Assembly (NCBI RefSeq): GCF_900155575.1
Contig: NZ_LT706966.1
Coordinates: 1,770,760-1,823,153, forward strand
DNA from: Actinotignum timonense
GTDB taxonomy: Bacteria > Actinomycetota > Actinomycetes > Actinomycetales > Actinomycetaceae
Direction of reading: 5' to 3'
DNA: 52,394 nucleotides
The position numbers and the translations under genes are program-made. Below the pieces are notes generated by a model. The model had not been told where the DNA came from. It worked only from the letters and a program-made list of their open reading frames with translations, and searched no databases. Shown here in pieces: positions 1 to 8,032 of this stretch. Every line of letters begins with the position of its first letter. The first letter of the stretch is position 1.

Positions 1-211
1 GGATCACCACCAGGCGGGGCCCCCGGATCGCCACCAGGCTTGGCCCCCGGAGCCCCACCAGGCTTGGCCCCCGGATCCCCACCAGGCTTGGCCCCCGGAT
101 CACCACCAGGCTTGGCCCCCGGATCACCACCAGGCTTGGCCCCCGGATCACCACCAGGCTTGGCCCCCGGATCACCACCAGGCTTGGCCCCCGGATCACC
201 ACCAGGCTTGG
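1..211 (-). repeat. 24-bp tandem repeat encoding DPGAKPGG
   Basis: Nine copies of a 24-bp unit start at 1, 25, 49, 73, 97, 121, 145, 169 and 193 (the last is 19 bp). The five copies at 97-211 are identical as far as they extend. Those nearer the window edge differ by one or a few bases, giving APPGGD and APGAKPGG variants. The period is eight codons, so copy gain or loss keeps the frame. The array may continue outside the window. Confidence 0.95.
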
Positions 212-2122
212 TTGTTATTTTCTCCCATTGACCAGTGAGAGTAATGTCACCCGTAACTGAAGTGGAGAAATCATAAGGCTGACCGTCCTTAAACCAGCCA
301 ATGAACTTGTATCCATCCCGAACAGGAGGTGCGATATTTTCGGCCTGTTTGCCATGAAGTACCTGCCGGTTACCATCCGGTGTTACCCCATCGTCATAAC
401 GGTAAGTAACGTTGTATAGAATCTGATCCCACTCCGCAGTCAAAGTAATATCAGATTTAACCGGGGTAGCGAAATCATATTGATGACCATTGAGATACCA
501 CGCGATGAAGGCATGACCTTCCTTAATCGGATTCTCAGGTTCTTGTGCGGGAGATCCAGCTTTAACCTGCTGGGAAGGAATGACGTTTCCGCCACGAGTA
601 TCGAAAGCAACCGTGTACTTAGCGACGGCAGCCCACTGTCCATACACAGTTGTGTCAGCCGTAATCGGGGTGGTGAAATCGAAAGGCTGTGTGAAGCTTT
701 CATCTTTGAACCATCCCTTGAAAACGTGACCCTTTTCTTCCGTGTTAACGGTCGGGAAACCCGGCTGGGAAACCACAGTATTACGACTTACCTTAACTGA
801 AGATTCGGCCTTGGTAGAACCATCGGGAAGGAGCTGCTTGAAATTCACAACAGGCTTCGGAACAACCCGAACCTTTACGGTATCTTCCGCATAGGAACGA
901 AGGCCCATCTCATTGTCCTGCCAAATCCAATCAGCAAAAGGACCTGCTTGTAACGTGAGCTGGTACTCGCCTGGGGTGGACGTATCCACACTACCGGAAG
1001 CTACGCGATACATAGGCGCATCGTTTCCGCTAAGAATGATGGTCCACTGATAATCAGGGTTCTCTTTAGTACCCGAATTCTTCAAATAGCTATACGAATC
1101 AACGAGTTTCTTTAGGTTAGTCTGGGCTTTATCGACCTCTTCCTGTTTCCGTTGAGGTCCCGTATAGAAGTCACTACCCTCCTCAATCTCGTATACGGTA
1201 TCGATAGCATTGAACTTGACCAGATTTTGCTTTTCTCCCCACAGACCAATATTGAAATTCTGCGTGGAGCCATCCGGATAGATATAGTGCGCTTTCTCGA
1301 TGGGAAGGCCTGGTGTCGAATCATAAATGGCCACCAGATGCGGAGAATAATTGAACTTCTCGAAAATCTGGAGGTACCTCATATGCGTCGCGGCATCATA
1401 ACCGGTCAGATAATGCTTGTTGGGCTGGTCCGCTACGGAATAGGCTGCAAGTTCCTCACGAGTCATTGAGAAACCGATTTCACCATTAGCATCAGTGGTG
1501 AAGAATTTCCCTTTATTTCCGTCGATAATCTCGCTATTGCGTTCGAACCAGAGATTCAACCCGGAAACGGGTTCTTTCGTCTCATCATCGACGTATTTCA
1601 GCTTGAATTCATACGGCGTACGCTGATCAGCGGGGAATGCCACATTTGATTCGGTCGGGGTATTCCCGTACTTAGTATCCCGACCGAGGACATTCGCTGA
1701 CGAATGGGAGCGCTCCAGGTGGCGCTTCGGAACGACTGTTACCGTTCCTGTAGCTTTGGTGGTCTTCCCTCCACTATCAGTGAGGGAGAATTCGACGGTG
1801 TAATCCCGAACCTCGTTATACACGGAATACTTAGGTTTATCTTTACCTTCCGTGAACCCACTCTTATTCGTAACGACAACGTCATCACTTCCGAGCTGAG
1901 AATCTTCTGCGTCCCCGGCTTTCACGATCATGCGTTTCAGATCGAAGGGATATGTGCTCGCGATTGTGACGTTTTGTATTTCCAGGGTCGGAGCGGTGTT
2001 ATCCGGCGCAGCCCAAGCCGTGCCGAGCGTAGCGCCGGTAACCATAATTCCGGAAACCAAGCCCGCGGCGATGGTGCGAAGCCGATTCACCCCCTGTCCA
2101 ATTTTTTCTTCCCGTAGTTTCA
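1..2122 (-). CDS. Secreted surface protein with InlB/Flg_new repeats (3' end outside window)
   Basis: The frame is open from an ATG at 2122 to the window edge, 707 codons, so the C-terminus and any cell-wall anchor are not visible. RBS AAAGGA lies just upstream. Residues 1-38 form a signal peptide with a likely AWA|AP cleavage. Next comes an Ig/cadherin-like segment (about 42-135), a region beginning YEFKLKYVDDETKEPVSG that resembles a Cna_B/SpaA-type strand, then three InlB B-repeat/Flg_new units at about 430-495, 499-560 and 560-635. Each has the G-W-[FY]-x-[DN] core and ends in QW or EW. The visible end is a repeat of DPGAKPGG octapeptides, which would act as a wall-spanning linker. The family is typical of surface adhesins in Gram-positive bacteria. 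The adhesin role is inference; no ligand can be named. Base composition is more AT-rich than the housekeeping genes. Confidence 0.85.
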
Positions 2123-2187
2123 TCTGCAATCCTTTCAACAGCGCCACCGAGGGCACACTTCGACGCGCACATTCTTGACACTGTGAC

Positions 2188-2216
2188 TTGATATTTTGCA
2201 CCAGCTATAGTGACAA
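2188..2216 (-). promoter_or_regulatory. Candidate promoter of the surface protein gene
   Basis: On the minus strand TTGTCA (2216-2211) is followed after exactly 17 bp by TATCAA (2193-2188). This would start transcription near 2181, about 59 nt before the ATG. It is a match by eye only. Confidence 0.4.
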
Positions 2217-2411
2217 GATGACAATACCAAAGTTCTTACTGTATTTGTTTAGAGTCATTTGATTTCGAGGAATACGAGAGCACTCAACGCTGCCCTTGCG
2301 GAATAAACATCCCTCTGACCTTGGCAAATGCGAGGTTGTTTCATTTTAGTGATCTTCGAGCTACTAACCAAGAAAATGTTTCTCAGCTTTATCTTTAAGC
2401 GATGCAACAAA

Positions 2412-2456
2412 GGACCCCGATGTGTCGTCACCGTAAGTAGCGACACATCGGGGTCC
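2412..2456 (-). terminator. Terminator hairpin downstream of the S8 protease
   Basis: GGACCCCGATGTGTCG (2412-2427) and its exact complement (2441-2456) form a perfect 16-bp stem around a 13-nt loop. On the minus strand it begins 43 bases past the protease stop codon and is followed by TTTG. The long perfect stem makes it the likely end of the protease transcript and separates it from the surface protein gene further down the same strand. Confidence 0.75.
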
Positions 2457-2499
2457 ATTTAATCTTTAAAGGTGAAAATACAGGGGGATCTCACTCTTT

Positions 2500-5400
2500 C
2501 TATCGGCGCACAGCCGGGGTATCCGTTCCGTTGCCGTCCCAATCCCCGAGGAAGACCGCATCAGCGTGGCGCCCATAGGCAAGAGTTGCTTCAGCATCTC
2601 CTCCGGTGAGCTGGTTGCTAATGTGGAAGGTATTTCCGCGGCGCACCGCGAAAGTATCCTTACCATCCCCATCGAAGTCCCCAGCAAGGACCTGGTCATC
2701 GGCGCGTCCGTAGGAGAATACCTGCTCAGCATTCCCACCGACGAGCGAGTTCTGGACGTAGAAGGTGTTTCCGCGGCGCACCGCGAAAGTATCCTTGCCA
2801 TCCCCGTCGAAATCACCCACGAGGACTTCGTCGCCAGCGCGTCCGTAGGAGAATACCTGCTCAGCATTCCCACCGACGAGCGAGTTCTGGACGTAGAAGG
2901 TGTTCCCGCGGCGCACCGCGAAAGTATCCTTGCCATCCCCGTCGAAATCACCCACGAGGACTTCGTCGCCAGCCCGTCCGTAGGAGAATACCTGCTCAGC
3001 ATTCCCACCGACGAGCGAGTTCTGGACGTAGAAGGTGTTTCCGCGGCGCACCGCGAAAGTATCCTTGCCATCCCCGTCGAAATCACCCACGTAGACTTCG
3101 TCGCCAGCCCGTCCGTAAGAGAACACTACGGAAGCAACGGTCGCCGTCCAGTTATTGGAGACGAAGAAGGTATTGCCGTGCGAGGCCGGGGGAGTGGCCG
3201 GTTTGCTCGGCTGTTCGCTCGGCTCCACGCTTGGTTCCGGATCTTCGCTCGGCTCGGGTGCCGGGGGTTCGTCCGTCGGCTCCGTGCTCGGAGTAGGAAC
3301 CGGGGTCGGTTCTGGAACAGGCGTGGGTTCCGGCTTGTCGCTCGGGCTCGGTGCCGGCGCAGTCGGCTCCTCCGAGGGTGTCGGCACCGGGCCTGGCGTG
3401 GTCGGATCGACCGTAGGTTCCACGCTCGGAGTCGGTGCAGGAGCCGGAGTTGTCGGCTCGACGCTCGGGCTCGGCGCGGGCGCGGTAGGTTCCGGCTTCT
3501 CGCTCGGAGTCGGGTCCGGCGTGGGAGTCGGCTGCGGCGTCGTGCATTCCTTGACGCAGAAGGGCGCCGTCACGAAGGTTTCTTCGCTGGCACTGCGGGT
3601 GAAGCCGGGAAGGGTGTCACCGGTCGGCTCAGTCGTTCCGCCGCCGGTACCTTTGACGACCCGCAACTCGAAGACATAGCGCCCCGGGGCGGCCGCGGTG
3701 CGCGTCGTCGCCGAAGCAGATTCGAGGTAGGTGCCATCCCAGGCAAAGCGCCCCAGATCGGTACGGCCCACACCGTCCTCACTATGCACCACGTTATTAT
3801 CCGAAACCGGGGCGCCCTTCGAGCCATCCTCGTTCGCGTGGAAGACCCGGATCTCCAGCTTCTGCACCGGGGAATCAATATGGTATTCCACTACCGGAAC
3901 CGCGCCGTTGGCGTAGTCCATGGCGTAGGCGAACAGTTCGGAATTGGGAGCATTGGAGTACTGCGCACCCTTATCCAGGCACTCACCCTTGTAGATGGTG
4001 GCGGGGTTGGGGCACGCAATGAGCTTCGTCAGCGAAGGCGGATCGTAGGCGAGCAGATTCGCCAGATCCGGGCGCTTTTGGGCGATATCTGGGCGGATGT
4101 CCTTGACCTTCCACGTGGTGTGCAGGAATTGTAAGGCGTTTTCGTAATCGCCCTTGAGACCCGCAAAGGGGACCTGGTAGGTGGAATTATCATCGCCGTG
4201 CACCACCACATAGCCGCCGTAGATCGCACCCTCGGGCACGTTCGTCGGATCGGTCACGGAAACCTGTACCTGGGCTTCTGCCCCGGGCTGCACCGTTACC
4301 TGCGCTGGGCTAATCGCCACCTGGGCATCGGTCCCGTTGTAGCTGGTGAAACGATCATGCGGCCCGCTGGTGGCACGCACGTGGGTATCCGCCGTGAAGG
4401 TATAGGTGACAGGCGCTGCGGAGGCGTTGTGCACGGTGAGCGTCGTCGTTTCCTGCACGTCAGAATCGCCCAGAGAAATCTTCGCGGGAGTGATAGCGGT
4501 GGGAACTCCGCCGGCATTCGCGCCCGGCTCCGTGACGGCGGTCAAGGCCGCAGGAAGGTTGATGAGGCCGGCGCCCTGGCGGTGCGTGGCAAGCTTCAGG
4601 GCATCCGCGCTGCCATCCACGGTCACCAGATCAGCGGTATTCTGCAAAGCCGTGCGCACCTGCGCCGGCGTGAGCTTCGGATTGGCTTGGAGGAGCAAAG
4701 CGACACTCCCGGCCACGTGCGGGGCAGCCATCGAGGTACCTGAAATCGTCTTCCACGAGGGCGTCACCTCATCATCGACCGGCCACGCGGAATAGATATT
4801 GCCACCCGGGGCGACTACATCCGGCTTGAGCTGGAGATTCGCTGCCAGGCCCCACGAGGAGAAATCGGAAATCTTCCCACCGGTGGGGGAGGCGGCCACT
4901 CGCTTCGCGTCCGTCCATTCAAGGCTCGCGTTTCCAGCAGCTGCGGCTTCTTCGAAGCGCTCGCCCTGTTCTTGGGTAACCGCGATGACCGGAATGGTCA
5001 CGGCCGGACTACCGGCAATGGTTGCGTTGATGGTACCGGGCTGGTTGTTGTAGATGATAACCGCTGCGGCGCCGTCGTCCTGCGCGGCACGCGCCTTCTG
5101 GTAGAAGGTCGAGGTTCCGCGCGAGACCAGCACTGCTTTCCCGGTAAACGGTGTTCCAGGCAGATCAACGGCACCGGTTTTTTGCCCTTCGGGATAGGCG
5201 ACGACGTCGAGCCTACCCGCAGTGGGTACCGCCGGTGATTCCGTTACATTATCGAATCCCTCGGCCGCGCCGTTGAACATAACAACCGGGCGTAGTACGT
5301 GGGTATTGTCCACCGAACCCACCGCGATAACCGAGGGGCCCACCGCCGGAGCACTACCGGAGAAAATGCCCTTCGCACCGGAATTACCCTGCGAAGCCGT

Positions 5401-6408
5401 CACGACCACGCCGGCGGCAACGAGATTTTCCGATGCCACCGCGGTGGGGTAGTTGGGCCAGGTGGCGAAAGCCGCGCCGATAGACATATTGACAACGTCC
5501 ATCTTGTCGCGCTGAGCGCGTTCGAGAGCGGAAAGAATGACTTCGGAGCTGGTGGAACCCGTGCACCCGAACACTCGGTAAGCACCGATCACAGCATCGG
5601 GAGCCACGCCCTTGAACTTGCTTTCCGGGTCATTACCTGCGGCGATACCGGCAACATGCGAACCGTGCCCGCCGCCGGCTCCGCAATCATCGGGAAGAGC
5701 ATCCGGGTGGGGGACCGGCTGGAAATTCGGGTCACTGCGATCGGTATTAAAGGAATCGCCCACGAAATCGTAGCCGGTCACGATCTTGTCATTGGGGAAA
5801 GCACGCTCGCCCTTGACACCATTCCCACCAAAGGCCGGGTGATCAATGGCCACGCCGGAATCGATAATTCCCACGCGCACGCCTTTGCCGGTGACTCCAA
5901 ATTCTTCATTGGCCACGCTCGCGCCAGTCATCTCCCGCGCAGAATACATATCGGGAGTTTCGCCGGGGCGGTTTATTTCCGCATTCGAGTCCACCTCGGC
6001 GGGCCGTTCCACCGTGAGGACCGGGTAAACACCGATGACATTAGCGTCGTTAACGTAGCGCGCGAGTTCCACCGAATCGGCTTCGACGGTCACGCCGTTC
6101 CACACGTGCTGGTAGGAGGTGTCCACCTCACCACCGTCATTTTCGACCGTCTGGGTGAATTCCCGCTGTTCGCCCGCGATGCGGGCGGAGGAGCCACCTC
6201 GAATAAGAGGTTCGCTCTTGAGTTCAATAAACCATTTTCCGGTGAAATTCGGATCGCTTTCCGCCGCGGCAACGGTGGCGCGGATATCGAGGGGTTCGTG
6301 CCCATCTGATTCCGTGGCCGCCGCGGTTGCGGGAGCGAGGGCGCCGCCAACGAGGGCGGCACACGCACAGGTGACGCCGAATCGGCGCCAGCGTGGTTGC
6401 TCAGCCAT
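2500..6408 (-). CDS. Secreted subtilisin-like (S8) serine protease with C-terminal FG-GAP-like repeats
   Basis: A 1302-residue exported endopeptidase. Residues 1-31 are a signal peptide. Residues about 55-135 resemble an I9 propeptide inhibitor. The catalytic domain shows Asp183 (IIDSG), His248 (GHGSHVAG), oxyanion Asn342 and Ser559 (SGTSMAAP), with a PA insert at about 415-500 as in C5a-peptidase/lactocepin-type proteases. A Fn3-like region follows (about 630-750). A Pro/Thr/Ser/Glu linker (about 955-1075) leads to five 45-residue repeats with DFDGDGKD calcium-type loops (1078-1302). No LPxTG motif or C-terminal membrane helix is present, so the repeats may bind the envelope (inference). The start is supported by AGGAAGGA six bases before the ATG. 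It is probably monocistronic with the terminator at 2412-2456. Host-protein degradation is plausible but not shown. Confidence 0.93.
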   Translation of the reverse strand: MAEQPRWRRFGVTCACAALVGGALAPATAAATESDGHEPLDIRATVAAAESDPNFTGKWFIELKSEPLIRGGSSARIAGEQREFTQTVENDGGEVDTSYQHVWNGVTVEADSVELARYVNDANVIGVYPVLTVERPAEVDSNAEINRPGETPDMYSAREMTGASVANEEFGVTGKGVRVGIIDSGVAIDHPAFGGNGVKGERAFPNDKIVTGYDFVGDSFNTDRSDPNFQPVPHPDALPDDCGAGGGHGSHVAGIAAGNDPESKFKGVAPDAVIGAYRVFGCTGSTSSEVILSALERAQRDKMDVVNMSIGAAFATWPNYPTAVASENLVAAGVVVTASQGNSGAKGIFSGSAPAVGPSVIAVGSVDNTHVLRPVVMFNGAAEGFDNVTESPAVPTAGRLDVVAYPEGQKTGAVDLPGTPFTGKAVLVSRGTSTFYQKARAAQDDGAAAVIIYNNQPGTINATIAGSPAVTIPVIAVTQEQGERFEEAAAAGNASLEWTDAKRVAASPTGGKISDFSSWGLAANLQLKPDVVAPGGNIYSAWPVDDEVTPSWKTISGTSMAAPHVAGSVALLLQANPKLTPAQVRTALQNTADLVTVDGSADALKLATHRQGAGLINLPAALTAVTEPGANAGGVPTAITPAKISLGDSDVQETTTLTVHNASAAPVTYTFTADTHVRATSGPHDRFTSYNGTDAQVAISPAQVTVQPGAEAQVQVSVTDPTNVPEGAIYGGYVVVHGDDNSTYQVPFAGLKGDYENALQFLHTTWKVKDIRPDIAQKRPDLANLLAYDPPSLTKLIACPNPATIYKGECLDKGAQYSNAPNSELFAYAMDYANGAVPVVEYHIDSPVQKLEIRVFHANEDGSKGAPVSDNNVVHSEDGVGRTDLGRFAWDGTYLESASATTRTAAAPGRYVFELRVVKGTGGGTTEPTGDTLPGFTRSASEETFVTAPFCVKECTTPQPTPTPDPTPSEKPEPTAPAPSPSVEPTTPAPAPTPSVEPTVDPTTPGPVPTPSEEPTAPAPSPSDKPEPTPVPEPTPVPTPSTEPTDEPPAPEPSEDPEPSVEPSEQPSKPATPPASHGNTFFVSNNWTATVASVVFSYGRAGDEVYVGDFDGDGKDTFAVRRGNTFYVQNSLVGGNAEQVFSYGRAGDEVLVGDFDGDGKDTFAVRRGNTFYVQNSLVGGNAEQVFSYGRAGDEVLVGDFDGDGKDTFAVRRGNTFYVQNSLVGGNAEQVFSYGRADDQVLAGDFDGDGKDTFAVRRGNTFHISNQLTGGDAEATLAYGRHADAVFLGDWDGNGTDTPAVRR
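2503..3177 (-). repeat. Five 135-bp FG-GAP-like repeats in the protease gene
   Basis: Five direct repeats of exactly 135 bp (45 codons) end the protease gene. The central copies are almost identical at DNA level, with identical blocks 135 bp apart (for example at 2710 and 2845). The first and last copies have diverged. The period is a multiple of three, so unequal recombination would change copy number in frame. Confidence 0.93.
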
Positions 6409-6629
6409 ACATATCCTTCCTGATAGCTGGCCGCTGGCCCGGGCGTGGAAATATGAGCCCAGCTCAACGGCATGCCAGCAATTTTGCCGAATATCTTAAA
6501 TAATCAAAATTGATAGTCCAGAGTGTGAACGACCGGTGGAACAGTATGTGAGAGTGGAGAGCGGGGGCAGCGGGGGACGAGTGGGGCTCACCGGCACCCT
6601 CGCGCGGCATCGCCCGGCCGTGTTTTGAC

Positions 6630-6643
6630 ATAATGTACATTAT
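6630..6643. promoter_or_regulatory. Perfect palindrome ATAATGTACATTAT, candidate operator
   Basis: A 14-bp perfect AT-rich palindrome sits in otherwise GC-rich sequence and abuts a TTGACA hexamer (6625-6630). The arrangement resembles a repressor site over a promoter. No regulator can be named. Confidence 0.35.
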
Positions 6644-6769
6644 CGGCAAGTAGCGTGAGGTGGCCAGAATTCTGTCCAGCCCCTCTTTAACGCGTCAAAG
6701 CGCCCGTTTCCGGGACGTAAGCACCGGGGCCCGCGGCGGCGTCGTTAATATGGAAACGGAGAAACGTAA

Positions 6770-6789
6770 CGCGAGCAGGCCTGCTCGCG
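6770..6789. promoter_or_regulatory. Perfect 20-bp palindrome in the rbpA leader
   Basis: CGCGAGCAGGCCTGCTCGCG is a perfect inverted repeat directly before the GAGGAAGGA ribosome binding site of rbpA. It could be a dimeric operator, or in RNA a hairpin that affects access to the RBS. Confidence 0.5.
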
Positions 6790-6804
6790 AGGAAGGACGG
6801 CACG

Positions 6805-7158
6805 ATGGCTGAACGTTCGTTGCGCGGTATGCGCATCGGAGCGAATTCGCTCGAAACTGATGACAATGTGGTTTTTGTGGACCGCCAGCAGGTTAAATAC
6901 CGCTGCAAGAACGGCCACGAATTTGGGGTGGCCATGGCGGTGGACGCCGAAGTTCCCACCGCGTGGACCTGCCGCTGCGGCGTGGAAGCCGAGCTCATCG
7001 AAGGCGAAGGCGTGGATGACCGCAAGCCACCCAAGCCGGTGCGTACCCACTGGGATATGCTCCTGGAACGCCGCAACGAAGATGAGCTCAAGGTGCTGCT
7101 GGAGGAACGCCTTGAGCTGCTGCGTGAAGGAAAGTTGCGGCTACGGCGCAATCGCTAA
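6805..7158 (+). CDS. rbpA: RNA polymerase-binding protein RbpA
   Basis: A 117-residue protein with the layout of actinobacterial RbpA, which binds the RNA polymerase beta subunit and group 1/2 sigma factors and stabilises the open complex. It begins with the basic-and-polar arm containing RGMRIGANS. The core has Cys residues in YRCKNGHEF and WTCRCG, equivalent to the RbpA core fold. The C-terminal part holds the RTHWDMLLERR sigma-interaction segment and a Glu/Leu-rich helix. GAGGAAGGA lies about seven bases before the ATG. It is transcribed alone, convergent with ppm. The 20-bp palindrome immediately upstream suggests specific control. Confidence 0.96.
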   Translation: MAERSLRGMRIGANSLETDDNVVFVDRQQVKYRCKNGHEFGVAMAVDAEVPTAWTCRCGVEAELIEGEGVDDRKPPKPVRTHWDMLLERRNEDELKVLLEERLELLREGKLRLRRNR

Positions 7159-7162
7159 TCGC

Positions 7163-7275
7163 GCTCAGTTTTGCGGCGTGCCGGCCGCGCGCCTCAGTTT
7201 TGCGGCGCCGTACTCCACTACCGCGGCGCTAAATTCCGTGGGGCTCAGTCCCGCGGCGCTCAGTCCCGCGGCCGG
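7163..7275 (-). repeat. Degenerate tandem repeat copying the ppm stop-codon region
   Basis: Read on the minus strand, about six units of roughly 15-30 bp with the core GCCGC-(GGG/AAA)-ACTGAGC overlap and follow the ppm stop. The first duplicate is in frame, so the coding end PRD-stop (TGA at 7260-7262) is followed 15 bp later by APRD-stop (TGA at 7245-7247). The repeats fill the gap between ppm and rbpA. Confidence 0.7.
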
Positions 7276-8030
7276 CGCAGCTGAGTGACCACGCGTTTCG
7301 CGAGATTGCCCAGCTGCCTCCCCCGCCGCGTGACGCCCATCACTGTGGTGCGCTTGAGGGATTCGGTGAAGACCGAGCCGGAGAGCTTCGACTCCCCCGC
7401 CTCGCGCTCCGAAAAAGTGATGGGCATTTCAACGATATGGCCCCCGCAGCGCGCCACGTGGTCGGTCATATCGGTCTGGAAGAAGTAGCCGCGCGCTTCC
7501 ACGGTGTCCAGGTTGAGACGCTCGAGGATATCCGTGCGGTAGACGCGGTAGCCCGCGGTGGCGTCGCGCACCGGCAGCCCGAGCATCCCTTGAATATAGA
7601 GGTTGCCCAGGCGCGAGAGCGCCTCGCGGGGCTTGGACCAGCCGTCAATTTTCCCGCCCCGCACGTAGCGCGAACCGATGACCAAATCCGGCGCATCGGA
7701 CATCGCGGCGCGTTCGAGCAGCAAGGGCAGCTGTTCGGGATGATGCGAACCGTCTGCGTCCATCTCCACCACGTGAGTGTAGCCGCGCTCCATGGCCCAG
7801 CCGAAAGCCGCAATATAGGCACGCCCGAGCCCGTCTTTTTCGGTGCGGTGTAACACGTGGATCTGCTCATCACGTTCGGCCGCCTCATCTGCGATCTTCC
7901 CGGTACCATCCGGTGAATTATCATCAACCACGAGGATATCCGCCTCGGGTACGGCCCGCCGGGCCCGCTCGATAATCCGCGGAAGATTTTCCGCCTCGTT
8001 GTACGTGGGAATTGTGATGAGAACGTGCAC
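7260..8030 (-). CDS. Polyprenol monophosphomannose synthase
   Basis: A family GT2 enzyme that transfers mannose from GDP-mannose to polyprenyl phosphate, giving the mannosyl donor for protein O-mannosylation and lipoglycan assembly in actinobacteria. From the GTG at 8030 the protein has 256 residues and begins VHVLITIPTYNEAENLPR, the expected start of the nucleotide-binding fold. It contains VVDDNSPDGT, the metal-binding EMDADGSHHPEQ, and GSRYVRGG. The open frame extends further upstream but only through the lnt gene. AAAGG lies seven bases before the GTG. The start is two bases past the lnt stop, so the pair is translationally coupled. In Mycobacterium tuberculosis the two activities are fused in one protein. 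There is no C-terminal membrane extension. Confidence 0.92.
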   Translation of the reverse strand: MHVLITIPTYNEAENLPRIIERARRAVPEADILVVDDNSPDGTGKIADEAAERDEQIHVLHRTEKDGLGRAYIAAFGWAMERGYTHVVEMDADGSHHPEQLPLLLERAAMSDAPDLVIGSRYVRGGKIDGWSKPREALSRLGNLYIQGMLGLPVRDATAGYRVYRTDILERLNLDTVEARGYFFQTDMTDHVARCGGHIVEMPITFSEREAGESKLSGSVFTESLKRTTVMGVTRRGRQLGNLAKRVVTQLRRPRD

Positions 8031-8032
8031 GA

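Larger units (their letters stand above)
2123..2499. other. Intergenic region between surface protein and protease genes
   Basis: These 377 bp hold the candidate promoter of the surface protein gene (2188-2216) and the terminator hairpin at 2412-2456. The AT-rich stretch 2220-2410 between them shows no convincing gene or RNA. Confidence 0.6.
6409..6804. other. Divergent intergenic region between protease and rbpA
   Basis: These 396 bp separate divergent genes and should hold both promoters. Seen here are an AT-rich stretch at 6480-6520 on the protease side, TTGACA at 6625-6630 next to a 14-bp palindrome (6630-6643), TTAATAT at 6745-6751 as a possible rbpA -10, and a 20-bp palindrome just before the rbpA RBS. 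I see no gene. Confidence 0.5.

Noticed and set aside
1-211. Regular 24-bp repeats resembling a CRISPR array
   Set aside because: There are no spacers; the units are contiguous and encode DPGAKPGG within a larger open frame.
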